Shown here one piece after another: positions 1 to 8,267 of a stretch of 39,138 nucleotides of DNA (its first letter is position 1; each line of letters starts with the position of its first letter). The DNA is from Arthrobacter sp. Br18 (GTDB lineage Bacteria; Actinomycetota; Actinomycetes; Actinomycetales; Micrococcaceae), in NCBI RefSeq assembly GCF_000520555.1, contig NZ_KI914863.1:41188-80325 (forward strand), read 5' to 3'. The notes beneath the pieces are model-generated. The model was not told where the DNA came from. It made no database searches and saw nothing but the letters and a program-made list of their open reading frames with translations. A program made the position numbers and the translations under genes.

Positions 1-213
1 TGCCGCGGCGACCGCGATGAGGATCCAGGGGTTGGGCACGCCCTGGGCGATGATCAGGGAGGCGAGGCCGACGACCACCGACTCGCTCGGGAAGGGCGGG
101 AAGAAGCCGTCCACGGTGCAGCAGACAAAGACCAGGAGGTACACCCAGGGCTGTTCCGCGGCGGCCACCACCAGATCGCTGATACCGGTGGTGACAGCGT
201 TCCAAACGTCCAC
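1..213 (-). CDS. DedA-family membrane protein, N-terminal part (runs off left edge)
   Basis: The first 71 codons of a leftward gene are visible; the rest lies outside the window. The protein starts MDVWNAV and has a long hydrophobic segment, then GFFPPFPSESVVVG, which matches the conserved DedA/SNARE-associated region (an F-PxxPSE motif inside the membrane). The GTG start has a good GAAGGAG ribosome site just upstream. DedA proteins are integral membrane proteins now linked to lipid scrambling and envelope homeostasis; the substrate here cannot be told. If position 1 is a true contig end, this may be the only copy that could be full length, because the second copy (451-741) is truncated by the duplication junction. 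Confidence 0.7.
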   Translation of the reverse strand, partial: MDVWNAVTTGISDLVVAAAEQPWVYLLVFVCCTVDGFFPPFPSESVVVGLASLIIAQGVPNPWILIAVAAA

Positions 214-350
214 GCGCCGGGCTCCTTCGGGTTGATTCCGCGCCCGTTCACCGATGGAGTGGCGAAGGGGTCCCGTTAAGTCTGGCGGCGGCCAGGCCTG
301 CCCGCATCAGGTATACCCCTGACGGGGTGCCGGAATTCGACGGAAAACCC

Positions 351-485
351 CTAGGAAATGCGGTCGAGAATGAGCCGGCGCGCCGGGCGGGAACCCTCGG
401 GCGCGATGGTGACCGCTCCGGCCAGCGCGTCGCGCGCTCGGTCGAACCTCTCAGGAGTATCGGTGAGCAGGGTCATCAGCGGCTC
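351..485 (-). pseudogene. deoA 3'-end remnant in duplication copy 1
   Basis: This stretch equals 879-1013, the last 44 codons plus stop of deoA. It has no start and no upstream part, because the duplication junction at 485/486 replaces the body of deoA with dedA sequence. It cannot encode a working phosphorylase. It is identical to the intact copy, so it is either newly made or an assembly artefact. Confidence 0.85.
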
Positions 486-741
486 CCCTGCCGATCGCAT
501 AGGCGATGTTGTCGCCGGTGAACGCCCCTGCCGCGGCGACCGCGATGAGGATCCAGGGGTTGGGCACGCCCTGGGCGATGATCAGGGAGGCGAGGCCGAC
601 GACCACCGACTCGCTCGGGAAGGGCGGGAAGAAGCCGTCCACGGTGCAGCAGACAAAGACCAGGAGGTACACCCAGGGCTGTTCCGCGGCGGCCACCACC
701 AGATCGCTGATACCGGTGGTGACAGCGTTCCAAACGTCCAC
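451..741 (-). pseudogene. Truncated dedA-like ORF fused to out-of-frame deoA remnant
   Basis: This frame repeats the GTG start and ribosome site of the left-edge dedA gene and runs through the first transmembrane and PFPSE region to GDNIAYAIGRG. That matches the conserved DedA GDxxxYxIGR motif at about residue 85. At position 486 it crosses the duplication junction into the deoA remnant in a different frame and stops after about 12 unrelated residues. DedA proteins are normally about 200 residues, so this 96-residue product lacks the C-terminal half. It still has its own translation start and could be expressed as a fragment. Confidence is high for the truncation and moderate for the family. 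Confidence 0.8.
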
Positions 742-878
742 GCGCCGGGCTCCTTCGGGTTGATTCCGCGCCCGTTCACCGATGGAGTGGCGAAGGGGTC
801 CCGTTAAGTCTGGCGGCGGCCAGGCCTGCCCGCATCAGGTATACCCCTGACGGGGTGCCGGAATTCGACGGAAAACCC

Positions 879-2165
879 CTAGGAAATGCGGTCGAGAATG
901 AGCCGGCGCGCCGGGCGGGAACCCTCGGGCGCGATGGTGACCGCTCCGGCCAGCGCGTCGCGCGCTCGGTCGAACCTCTCAGGAGTATCGGTGAGCAGGG
1001 TCATCAGCGGCTCGCCCGCGCGCACCACGGCTCCGGGCTTGGCATGCAGCCGGACCCCGGCGCCCGCCTGCACCACGTCCTCCTTGCGGGCGCGGCCCGC
1101 TCCGAGGCGCCATGCTGCCACTCCGACGGCGAGCGCGTCGAGTTCCACCAGCACGCCGTCGGCCGGGGCGAGAATCACCTCGGATTCGCGGGCGACGGGA
1201 AGCGCGGCACGTGGATCCCCGCCCTGCGCCTCGATCATGCGGTTCCAGAGGTCCATGGCCCTGCCGTCCTTCAGCGCCGCAGCGGGGTCCGCGTCGGTCA
1301 CGCCTGCGCAGGCGAGCATCTCCTCCGCCAGGCGGACGGTGAGTTCGACGACGTCGGACGGTCCGCCGCCGGCGAGCACCTCCACGGATTCCTCGACCTC
1401 GATGGCGTTGCCGGCGGTGAGGCCGAGCGGCGTCGCCATGTCGGTCAGCAGGGCGACCGTGGTGACTCCGGCGTCCCTGCCGAGCGCCACCATGGTGCGC
1501 GCGAGCTCCCGCGCCTGCTCCACGTCCTTCATGAACGCACCGCTGCCCACCTTGACGTCGAGGACCAGGGATCCGGTTCCCTCGGCGATCTTCTTGCTCA
1601 TGATGGAGGAGGCGATGAGGGGGATGGCTTCGACGGTTCCGGTGACGTCACGCAGCGCGTACAGCTTCTTGTCGGCGGGCGCCAGGCCGGTTCCTGCGGC
1701 GCAGATCACCGCTCCCACGTCGGCGAGCTGGCGCATCATGTCCTCGTTGCTGAGGTGCGCACGCCAACCCGGGATGGCTTCCAGCTTGTCCAGCGTTCCG
1801 CCGGTGTGGCCGAGGCCGCGGCCGGACAGCTGGGGAACGGCGACACCGAACACCGCCACCAGCGGGGCGAGCGGCAGCGTGATCTTGTCCCCCACGCCCC
1901 CGGTGGAGTGCTTGTCACTGGTGGGCTTGCCGAGGCCGGAGAAGTTCAGCCGCTCCCCCGAAGCGATCATGGCCGCCGTCCACCGGGAGATCTCGGCGCG
2001 GTCCATGCCGTTGAGGAGGATCGCCATGTTCAGCGCGGCCATCTGCTCGTCGGCGATGGCGCCGCGGGTGTAGGCGTCGATGGTCCAGTCGATCTGTTCA
2101 GGGCTGAGGGTGCCCCTGTCGCGTTTGATGCGGATGATGTCGACGGCGTCGAATGCTTCAGTCAT
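879..2165 (-). CDS. deoA: Thymidine / pyrimidine-nucleoside phosphorylase
   Basis: This 428-residue protein is full length for the family. It should cleave thymidine or deoxyuridine (and uridine, if of the broader Pdp type) with phosphate, giving the base and (deoxy)ribose-1-phosphate in the cytoplasm. The phosphate-binding KHSTGGVGDK lies at about residues 85-94 and the family signature SGRGLGHTGGTLDKLE at 114-129. The C-terminal third fits the anticodon-like PYNP domain. The ATG start lies 35 bp downstream of cdd, so it is the last gene of the leftward nucleoside operon. Its final 44 codons are repeated at 351-485. Whether it prefers thymidine or acts on all pyrimidine nucleosides cannot be read from the motifs. 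Confidence 0.95.
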   Translation of the reverse strand: MTEAFDAVDIIRIKRDRGTLSPEQIDWTIDAYTRGAIADEQMAALNMAILLNGMDRAEISRWTAAMIASGERLNFSGLGKPTSDKHSTGGVGDKITLPLAPLVAVFGVAVPQLSGRGLGHTGGTLDKLEAIPGWRAHLSNEDMMRQLADVGAVICAAGTGLAPADKKLYALRDVTGTVEAIPLIASSIMSKKIAEGTGSLVLDVKVGSGAFMKDVEQARELARTMVALGRDAGVTTVALLTDMATPLGLTAGNAIEVEESVEVLAGGGPSDVVELTVRLAEEMLACAGVTDADPAAALKDGRAMDLWNRMIEAQGGDPRAALPVARESEVILAPADGVLVELDALAVGVAAWRLGAGRARKEDVVQAGAGVRLHAKPGAVVRAGEPLMTLLTDTPERFDRARDALAGAVTIAPEGSRPARRLILDRIS

Positions 2166-2200
2166 GGGAAGTACCTATTCTGGAGGAAGGAGTGGAGGTT

Positions 2201-2596
2201 TCAGGCGAGGTGCTGCGGGCCGAAGGCATCCGGCAGCACCTCGTCGATCGTTCGGATGCCGCTCACGGTCATCAGGACCATTCCGGGCGCCCGGAACTCG
2301 TAGAGCAGCTGGCGGCAGCGCCCGCAGGGCATGAGCGTGTTGCCCGCACCGTCCACGCAGCTGAAGGCCTCGATCCGGCCGCCTCCGGTCATCGCGAGGC
2401 TGCTGACAAGCGCACATTCGGCGCAGAGCGTGAGCCCGTAGGACGCGTTCTCCACGTTGCAGCCCGAGATGATGCGCCCGTCGTCGATCAGCGCGGCGGC
2501 TCCGACCGGGTAGTTGGAGTAGGGCACGTAGGCCCTCCCCATGGCGGCAGTGGCCGCCGCTGTGAGTTCTTCCCAGGGGATTCCGGTGTCCGGCAT
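2201..2596 (-). CDS. cdd: Cytidine deaminase
   Basis: This 131-residue homotetrameric-type cytidine deaminase converts cytidine and deoxycytidine to uridine and deoxyuridine. Zinc ligands are visible at Cys58, Cys91 and Cys94, in CAE (58-60, with catalytic Glu60) and PCGRC (90-94). The substrate-binding segment GCNVENASYGLTLCAE is standard. The ATG is 8 bp after the stop of the upstream permease gene, which supports one transcript with the importer. Its product feeds DeoA just downstream, so the operon takes cytidine from import through deamination to phosphorolysis. Confidence 0.96.
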   Translation of the reverse strand: MPDTGIPWEELTAAATAAMGRAYVPYSNYPVGAAALIDDGRIISGCNVENASYGLTLCAECALVSSLAMTGGGRIEAFSCVDGAGNTLMPCGRCRQLLYEFRAPGMVLMTVSGIRTIDEVLPDAFGPQHLA

Positions 2597-2604
2597 GATG
2601 CGTC

Positions 2605-3894
2605 CTAGCCCTTGACGTAGGGGATGCCGCTGGCCGCCGGAGCCCGCGAGCGTCCGACGAGGCCGGCGACGGCGAAGATGGTGACCACGTACGGCAGCAT
2701 GCGAAGGAACTGGTCCGGCACGGGTGTGCCCAGCAGGCTGAGCACGTTGGAGAGGTTCGTGGCGAATCCGAAGAGAAGCGCCGCGAAGAACGCGCCGATC
2801 GGGTTCCAGCGTCCGAAGATGAGCGCCGCGAGGGCGATGTAGCCCTGTCCTGCCGTCATGTCCCGCCCGAAGCCGGAGACCAGCACGAGCGTGAAGAAGG
2901 AACCGCCGACACCGGCCACGACGCCGGCGAGCAGCACGTTGGTGAAACGCATGCGGTTCACGTTGACGCCGAGGGTGTCGGCGGCCTTGGGGTGCTCACC
3001 CACCGCTCGGGTACGCAGGCCCCACCGCGAGTGGTAGAGAGCGACATACACCACCGCCACCGCCAGGTACATGAGGTAACCCACGATGGTCTGCTCGAAC
3101 AGGATGGGACCGAGGATGGGGATCTCCGAGAGGCCCGGGATGCTGAGGACGGGCAGCTGGGGCGGACTGTTCCACGTTTCGGAGTCCTCGCTGAGTACCG
3201 CGGAGAACAGGAAACCGGTGAGCCCGGACACCAGGACGTTGAGGACGACGCCCACGATCACCTGGTTCACGAGGTAGCGGATACTGAAGACCGCCAGGAC
3301 GAGGGAGACCATCACGCCTGCCACCGCGGCGGCGAGAAGGCCGACGATTGCGCTGCCGGACAGCGACGCAGCGACGGCCGCAGCGAAAGCACCGAACAGC
3401 AGTTGCCCCTCGATGGCGATGTTCACGACGCCTGAACGCTCGCACAGGACGCCCGAGAGGGAACCGAAGATCAGCGGCACCGCAAGGGTGACCGACCCGG
3501 CCAGCAGTCCGTACAGTGCCACGTTGGGCGTCCGTGCACTGCCGACCACCCAGGTGAGGAAACCGATCAGGAAGAGGACGGCGAAGGCCGCGAGGAGCCA
3601 GCGCGGAGCAGGCTCGCCACGGCGCGTCCGGGCGACGACGAAAGCTGCGAGCGCCAGCATGCCCAGTGCCGTGATCCAGCCGATCAGCGGTGCGGACAGG
3701 ACGAGTTCGGGCAGCGCCAGGGCGTCCCCGGGATCCGACAGGCGGAACGTGACGTCGTTAGCGGGCGCTCCGAGGGCGAACACGAGCAGCGCAAGCAATG
3801 CGAGCACCGACAGGAGGATGGGGTTCTTCCAGTTGCGGACGCCTCCGGAAGGGGCGTCCGCGCGGACGGGCGCTGCTGTGGCGGATGTACTCAT
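2605..3894 (-). CDS. Nucleoside ABC transporter permease (second)
   Basis: This 429-residue inner-membrane permease belongs to the BMP-linked nucleoside importer group (NupQ/YufQ-like, related to the RbsC/LivH fold). After a short hydrophilic N-terminus (MSTSATAAPVR) there are many hydrophobic segments, and the region around SLSGVLCERSGVVNIAIEGQ is the conserved cytoplasmic-loop motif of this group. The frame is open further upstream, but the ATG at 3894 is preferred: it has a GGAGG site six bases upstream and overlaps the stop of the preceding permease by four bases (ATGA), typical of coupled translation. It should pair with the permease at 3891-5126 to form the channel. Confidence 0.9.
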   Translation of the reverse strand: MSTSATAAPVRADAPSGGVRNWKNPILLSVLALLALLVFALGAPANDVTFRLSDPGDALALPELVLSAPLIGWITALGMLALAAFVVARTRRGEPAPRWLLAAFAVLFLIGFLTWVVGSARTPNVALYGLLAGSVTLAVPLIFGSLSGVLCERSGVVNIAIEGQLLFGAFAAAVAASLSGSAIVGLLAAAVAGVMVSLVLAVFSIRYLVNQVIVGVVLNVLVSGLTGFLFSAVLSEDSETWNSPPQLPVLSIPGLSEIPILGPILFEQTIVGYLMYLAVAVVYVALYHSRWGLRTRAVGEHPKAADTLGVNVNRMRFTNVLLAGVVAGVGGSFFTLVLVSGFGRDMTAGQGYIALAALIFGRWNPIGAFFAALLFGFATNLSNVLSLLGTPVPDQFLRMLPYVVTIFAVAGLVGRSRAPAASGIPYVKG

Positions 3895-5126
3895 GCTGTG
3901 CCTCCAGTGGCTGCGCTCGTGCGGTCCTTGGCGGATTTCGGAGCAGGGAAGGCTCCGGGCACCGGCAGCCGGAAGAGGGACCGGACCAGCGGCGGGGCCG
4001 CGATGAAGAGGACGATCAGGGACTGGACGACCAGCACGATGTCGATGCTGGTACCCGTTGACGCCTGCATGGTGACGCCTCCGGCGCGGAAAGCGCCGAA
4101 CAGCAGGCCCGCGGCGAAGGTGCCCCAGGGGCTCGACCGTCCGAGGAGCGCGACGGTGATGGCGTCGAAGCCGAAGCTCGCCGCAACACCCGAGGTCAGG
4201 ACCTTCTCCGTTCCCGACACCTGGGCCACCCCGGCAAGCCCTGCGAGGGCACCTGCGATCGCCATGGCGAGGATGTAGCCCTTGCTGACGCTGATGCCCG
4301 CAGTGCGCGCGGCACTGGCGTTGGCTCCCACCGCACGGAACTCGAACCCGACGGTGGACCGGTTGAGGAGCCACCACACGAAGACCGTTGCCAGGACGGC
4401 CACCACGAAGCCCCAGTGCAGCCGGAACTCCGGGCCGAGCAGGGGCGGGTAGAGCGCCGTCGCGTCGAGCTGCGGGCTGATCGGGTTGGTCGAGCCGGGC
4501 CGCTGGAACGCTGGAGTGCTGAGGAAGTACAGCACCAGGTTGACCGCCACGTAGTTGAGCATGATCGTGAGGATCACCTCGTGCGCGCCGGTGCGCGCCT
4601 TCAGGACACCCACCAGTCCCGCCCAGAGCGCCCCGCCGAGCATTCCCGCAAGGATCACGAGGAGCAGGTGGATGCCGGCGGGGAGATCAAGGGTGAAACC
4701 CACCCAGCCGGCGAAGGTTGCACCGATCAGGATCTGGCCCTGCGCGCCGATGTTGAACAGGCCCGCCCGGAAGGCCAGGGCCACCCCGAGGCCGGCACAG
4801 ATCAGCGGCGTGGCCACGGTCAGCGTCTGCGTCAGCGGGTAGATCATGCGGGTGAACGTTTCACCCTCGAAGTTGAAGATCGAGCCCTGGAACAGTGCGA
4901 GATACGCGCCCGAGGCGGCGGACCACGCGGCAGCCAGGGTGTCCTGCGGACGGCTGAAGAAGTACGACGCCGCGGAGGCGACGTCGGGATCCGTCAGCGC
5001 GATCAGCAGACCGCCGAGGATCAGCGACATCACGACGGCGAGCACCGCGACGAGCGCGTTGCCGGTCATGACGCGGTGCATCACGGTCGGTGATCCTGCG
5101 ACCGGCTGGCTTTCCTGCACACTCAC
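3891..5126 (-). CDS. Nucleoside ABC transporter permease (first)
   Basis: This 411-residue multi-spanning permease is NupP/YufP-like. It has an N-terminal transmembrane segment near residues 25-45 and a large extracytoplasmic loop. The region around LICAGLGVALAFRAGLFNIGAQGQ is the hallmark of BMP-system permeases. The GTG start has a GAGGAGA ribosome site and overlaps the ATPase stop by four bases (GTGA). Together with the neighbouring permease, ATPase and BMP lipoprotein it makes a complete importer. Family members transport purine and pyrimidine nucleosides; pyrimidine use is inferred here from the linked cdd and deoA. Confidence 0.9.
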   Translation of the reverse strand: MSVQESQPVAGSPTVMHRVMTGNALVAVLAVVMSLILGGLLIALTDPDVASAASYFFSRPQDTLAAAWSAASGAYLALFQGSIFNFEGETFTRMIYPLTQTLTVATPLICAGLGVALAFRAGLFNIGAQGQILIGATFAGWVGFTLDLPAGIHLLLVILAGMLGGALWAGLVGVLKARTGAHEVILTIMLNYVAVNLVLYFLSTPAFQRPGSTNPISPQLDATALYPPLLGPEFRLHWGFVVAVLATVFVWWLLNRSTVGFEFRAVGANASAARTAGISVSKGYILAMAIAGALAGLAGVAQVSGTEKVLTSGVAASFGFDAITVALLGRSSPWGTFAAGLLFGAFRAGGVTMQASTGTSIDIVLVVQSLIVLFIAAPPLVRSLFRLPVPGAFPAPKSAKDRTSAATGGTA

Positions 5127-6667
5127 TGCATTTCTCCTCGAACGTTGGTGGCCTGCGCCAGTGCTTCATCGCCCGGCATACCGGCCATCATCAGGCCGAG
5201 GACGTCCCGTGACACGGTTCCTGGCACGATGCCCATGAGCCGTCCGCGATACAGCACCGCGATGCGGTCCGCCAGCTCGAGCACCTCGTCGAGTTCGGTG
5301 GACACGATGATGACCGGGGTGCCGCCGTCGCGCTCCTGGAGGATGCGCCGGTGGAGGAACTCGATGGAGCCGACGTCGACGCCACGGGTGGGCTGGGACG
5401 CGATGAACAGCTTGAGCGGCCGCGAGAGTTCACGTGCCATGACGAGCTTCTGCTGGTTGCCGCCGGAGAGCGTGCCGGCCGCCGCCGCGGCCGACTGCGT
5501 CCTCACGTCGTACTCGGCAATCTTCTCGTCGGCATTCTTCTCGATGATGGCGGAGGACATCGAGAGGCCCCTGGCGAACGGCGCCTGGTCGTAGCGGTTC
5601 AGGATCAGGTTCTCGGCGACGGAGAAACTTCCCACGAGGCCCTCGACACTGCGGTCCTCGGGAACGAAGCCGACCCCGGCCCGGATGATGTCCTTGACTC
5701 CCCGGCCCAGAAGCTCCTGCCCGTCCAGCAGAATGGAGCCGCGGACATGGTTCTGGAGTCCCAGGATGGCTTCGGTGAGTTCGGTCTGTCCGTTGCCCTG
5801 GACGCCGGCAATAGCAAGGATTTCGCCCTGCGCCACGTCGAAGCTCAGCCCGTCCACGACGCGCTGGCCGTTGGCGGCCTGAACCACGAGGTCCCGGACG
5901 CTGAAGGACACCTCTCCCGGATGCGCCGGCTCCTTTTGGAGCGTCAGGCTGACAGCGCGGCCCACCATGAGGGACGCAAGCTCGGTGGTGGAAGCCCCCG
6001 GGTCTGCCGTTCCCACCACTTTTCCGCGGCGCACCACGGTGATGACGTCGGAGACCGCCTTCACTTCGCGCAGCTTGTGGGAAATGAAGACGATGGACTT
6101 GCCGTCCGCCTTGAGCTGACCCATGATGCCGAGCAGTTCGTCGGTTTCCTTGGGTGTGAGGACGGCGGTCGGTTCGTCGAGGATCAGCACCTCGGCGTTC
6201 CGGACGAGTGCCTTGATGATCTCGACGCGCTGCTGGACACCGACGGGCAGGTTCTCGACCACGGCATCGGGATCGACGTCGAACCCGTACTGGTCGGAAA
6301 TCGCCCGGATCTTCGCCCTGGTGTCGGAGAGATCGAGCATTCCGCCGGCCTTGGTCGCCTCGTTGCCCAGCGCCACGTTCTCCGCGACGGTGAAGACCGG
6401 CACCAGCATGAAGTGCTGGTGCACCATGCCGATGCCCGCGGCCATGGCGTCGCCGGGACCCCGGAAGGTGACAGATTTGTCATTGACGAGGATCTCCCCC
6501 TCGGTGGGGTCGTACAGTCCGTAGAGGACATTCATGAGCGTGGACTTGCCCGCTCCGTTTTCTCCGAGCAGGCTGTGCACCTGCCCCGGCTCCACCACGA
6601 GGTCGATATGGTCATTGGCGACCAGCGTTCCGAATCGTTTGGTGATGCCCTTGAGTTCGAGTTTCAC
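5123..6667 (-). CDS. Nucleoside ABC transporter ATP-binding protein (two ABC domains)
   Basis: This is a 514-residue tandem ATPase of the RbsA/NupO type. Domain 1 has Walker [10 protein letters not shown] at residues 35-43, a degenerate signature LPVGVQQR and Walker [11 protein letters not shown]. Domain 2 has the degenerate Walker A GVQGNGQTEL normal for this family, then a canonical signature LSGGNQQK. The frame extends to a TTG at 6697, but that start has no clear ribosome site; the GTG giving MKLELKGITKRF is the family's usual start, so I use 6667. It lies 147 bp downstream of the BMP gene with a hairpin between them, and its stop overlaps the next start. Confidence 0.92.
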   Translation of the reverse strand: MKLELKGITKRFGTLVANDHIDLVVEPGQVHSLLGENGAGKSTLMNVLYGLYDPTEGEILVNDKSVTFRGPGDAMAAGIGMVHQHFMLVPVFTVAENVALGNEATKAGGMLDLSDTRAKIRAISDQYGFDVDPDAVVENLPVGVQQRVEIIKALVRNAEVLILDEPTAVLTPKETDELLGIMGQLKADGKSIVFISHKLREVKAVSDVITVVRRGKVVGTADPGASTTELASLMVGRAVSLTLQKEPAHPGEVSFSVRDLVVQAANGQRVVDGLSFDVAQGEILAIAGVQGNGQTELTEAILGLQNHVRGSILLDGQELLGRGVKDIIRAGVGFVPEDRSVEGLVGSFSVAENLILNRYDQAPFARGLSMSSAIIEKNADEKIAEYDVRTQSAAAAAGTLSGGNQQKLVMARELSRPLKLFIASQPTRGVDVGSIEFLHRRILQERDGGTPVIIVSTELDEVLELADRIAVLYRGRLMGIVPGTVSRDVLGLMMAGMPGDEALAQATNVRGEMQ

Positions 6668-6743
6668 GACCCAACCAGCCTGTTCTTTGCGTATCAATTC
6701 AGGTGAAGAATACCGGTTCTACATGGAGTGCAGGCAACGGCGG

Positions 6744-6799
6744 CAAAAACAGACCGCTTCCCTCGCCGCGGGTTTCTCCGCGGGAGGGAAGCGGTCTGT
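6744..6799 (-). terminator. Intra-operon intrinsic terminator after the BMP gene
   Basis: A 16-bp perfect inverted repeat (6749-6764 with 6784-6799) has an inner GC-rich extension. Read leftward it is followed by a five-T run (plus-strand AAAAA at 6745-6749). It lies just past the stop of the BMP lipoprotein gene and before the ATPase gene. It could stop most transcripts so the binding protein is made in excess, with read-through supplying the ATPase, permeases, cdd and deoA. Confidence 0.85.
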
Positions 6800-6814
6800 C
6801 GATGAGTGCTGAGC

Positions 6815-7924
6815 CTACTGCTCGGGACTTGCCCCGGACTCGACAGTGATGTCGCCGGAGATGATCTGCTCCGTGATCTCGTCGAGCTGCGCCTGCAGGT
6901 CCTCGGGAACATTCGCTTCCTGGTCGTGGAACGGAGCCAGTGCAACTCCGCCGTTCTCGAGCGTCCCGACATAGGGGGTGCTGTCGAAGTTGTCCTCGAC
7001 GTCGGTGCTGATGACTTCCTCGACGGCGTCACCCATGAGCTTCATGACGGAGGTGAGGATGAACTCCTCGCCCTTTCCTGCAGTTTCATAGCCGTCGGAA
7101 TCCACCCAGACCACCCGTGCGTTGCCGCCCGCCGCGTTGGCTTCGATGACGGCGTCGAGCGTGCCGAGACCCACCGGGCCGGCAACCGGCATGATGATGT
7201 CGGCGCCCTCGTTGATGAAGTTCTGGGTGTTGGTCTTGCCGGCGCCCTGGTCGTTGAAGTTGCCGATGAACGTGCCGTTCTGGGCTTCCTTGTCCCAGCC
7301 GAGGAGCTCCACCGCCGCACTGTTCTGCTCGTTGTAGTAGGTGATGCCGTCCGCGAAGCCGTCCATGAAGATGGTGACGGTGGGAATGTTGACTCCGCCG
7401 TAGGTGGCCACCTTGCCGGTTTCGGAGGTGGCGGCCGCGGCGTAGCCGGCGAGGAAAGCCGCCTGCGCCGTGTCGTAGATGATCGGCTTGACGTTCGGAA
7501 GGTCGATGGAGTTGTCATCGACGATCGCAAAGTTCACGTCCGGATTGGCCTCGGCCGCGGCCTTCGTGGTGTCGGCCAATAGGAAGCCGACGGTGACAGT
7601 GATGTCGCAGCCGCCCTGCACCATGCTGTCCACGTTGGGACCGAAGTCGGTCTCGGCCTGGGACTCGGCCTGGTTGATCTGGATGCCGAGGTCCGCTTCG
7701 GCCTGCTTCAGGCCCTCATAGCTGGACTGGTTGAACGAGCGGTCATCGAATCCGCCGGAATCGGACACGATGCACCCGAGGTAGTCGGTTTCGGCTGCAG
7801 CCGTGGCGCCTGCAGCCTCCTCGGCCGGCGGGGTGCCGCAACCGCTGAGGACGAGGGCAGATGCGCCGAGGACGGCGGCCGACAGGACGGTGCCGCGCGG
7901 GAATTTGCGCAGTGAGTTCTTCAA
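6815..7924 (-). CDS. BMP-family nucleoside-binding lipoprotein
   Basis: This 369-residue extracellular lipoprotein should capture nucleosides for the ABC importer downstream. It has a positively charged N-terminus, a hydrophobic segment and the lipobox LSGC with the lipidated cysteine at about residue 29. The mature part carries the BMP motif GGFDDRSFNQSSYEGL, and later NFAIVDDNSIDLPNV. The frame is open to 7987, but the TTG at 7924 follows a GGAGGAA site at ideal distance and gives a normal signal peptide, so it is chosen. It is the first gene of the operon. Family members (PnrA, BmpA) bind purine or pyrimidine nucleosides. Confidence 0.92.
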   Translation of the reverse strand: MKNSLRKFPRGTVLSAAVLGASALVLSGCGTPPAEEAAGATAAAETDYLGCIVSDSGGFDDRSFNQSSYEGLKQAEADLGIQINQAESQAETDFGPNVDSMVQGGCDITVTVGFLLADTTKAAAEANPDVNFAIVDDNSIDLPNVKPIIYDTAQAAFLAGYAAAATSETGKVATYGGVNIPTVTIFMDGFADGITYYNEQNSAAVELLGWDKEAQNGTFIGNFNDQGAGKTNTQNFINEGADIIMPVAGPVGLGTLDAVIEANAAGGNARVVWVDSDGYETAGKGEEFILTSVMKLMGDAVEEVISTDVEDNFDSTPYVGTLENGGVALAPFHDQEANVPEDLQAQLDEITEQIISGDITVESGASPEQ

Positions 7925-8067
7925 AGTTCCTCCAGGAAAAGAGATATGCCACCCGGGTGATTGCCAGTGAGTGTCCGCCTTCGACACCCGAGGGTGCAGG
8001 AAGCTCTGTTTTCACCGGGAACCGGTTGTGGCGCTTGCGACACCGTCGGTGCAGCGCGTATGCGAAT

Positions 8068-8097
8068 ACTCTAGGGGCAGGTGACGGACAACACTAA
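8068..8097 (-). promoter_or_regulatory. Possible promoter of the nucleoside operon
   Basis: On the minus strand, a TTAGTG hexamer (8092-8097) and a TAGAGT hexamer (8068-8073) are 18 bases apart, a fair match to a housekeeping promoter. It would give a leader of about 140 nt before the BMP start. This is pattern inference only. Confidence 0.35.
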
Positions 8098-8185
8098 CGG
8101 GACGCGCCCGCCGCCCACCGATCGTTCGGTATTCGTTATCAACTCCGGTGTCGAGCGGTTGGGCGTGGCGCCGCGCCTACCGTCC

Positions 8186-8247
8186 CATCCAGTGCGCGGA
8201 AATAACGTCGCGGAGCCACTTTTGCCGTAATTGCTGCGCACTGGATG
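8186..8247. promoter_or_regulatory. 12-bp inverted repeat in the 343-bp gap upstream of the BMP gene
   Basis: Bases 8186-8197 and 8236-8247 are perfect 12-bp reverse complements separated by 38 bases. The pair sits at the upstream end of the gene-free stretch 7925-8267, between the amidohydrolase stop and the probable operon promoter. It could be an operator for the nucleoside operon or a loose stem after the amidohydrolase gene; no T-run follows, so a terminator is less likely. The rest of the gap holds only the possible promoter and the BMP leader; I see no gene or RNA in it. Confidence 0.4.
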
Positions 8248-8267
8248 CCGGTTCGTGCCGGAAAAGC

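Larger units (their letters stand above)
1..1013. repeat. 528-bp tandem duplication (485 bp of copy 1 visible)
   Basis: Bases 1-485 recur at 529-1013 with a constant offset of 528 and no mismatch in the stretches compared; the copies diverge at 486 versus 1014. The unit runs from inside a dedA-like gene, across its upstream region, into the 3' end of deoA. This is what a simple tandem duplication would give: copy 2 begins at 486, and copy 1 would begin about 42 bases left of the window. An intact deoA remains on the right and a dedA reading frame leaves the left edge. Perfect identity means either a very recent duplication or an assembly artefact at a contig end; the sequence alone cannot decide. 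Confidence 0.95.

Noticed and set aside
855-2303. A 482-codon plus-strand frame opposite deoA
   Set aside because: Composition is that of a GC shadow and the opposite strand encodes a clear deoA.
3895-4377. N-terminal extension of the second nucleoside permease
   Set aside because: The extension lies wholly inside the first permease gene in another frame and is Arg/Gly-rich; the ATG at 3894 with GGAGG is better.
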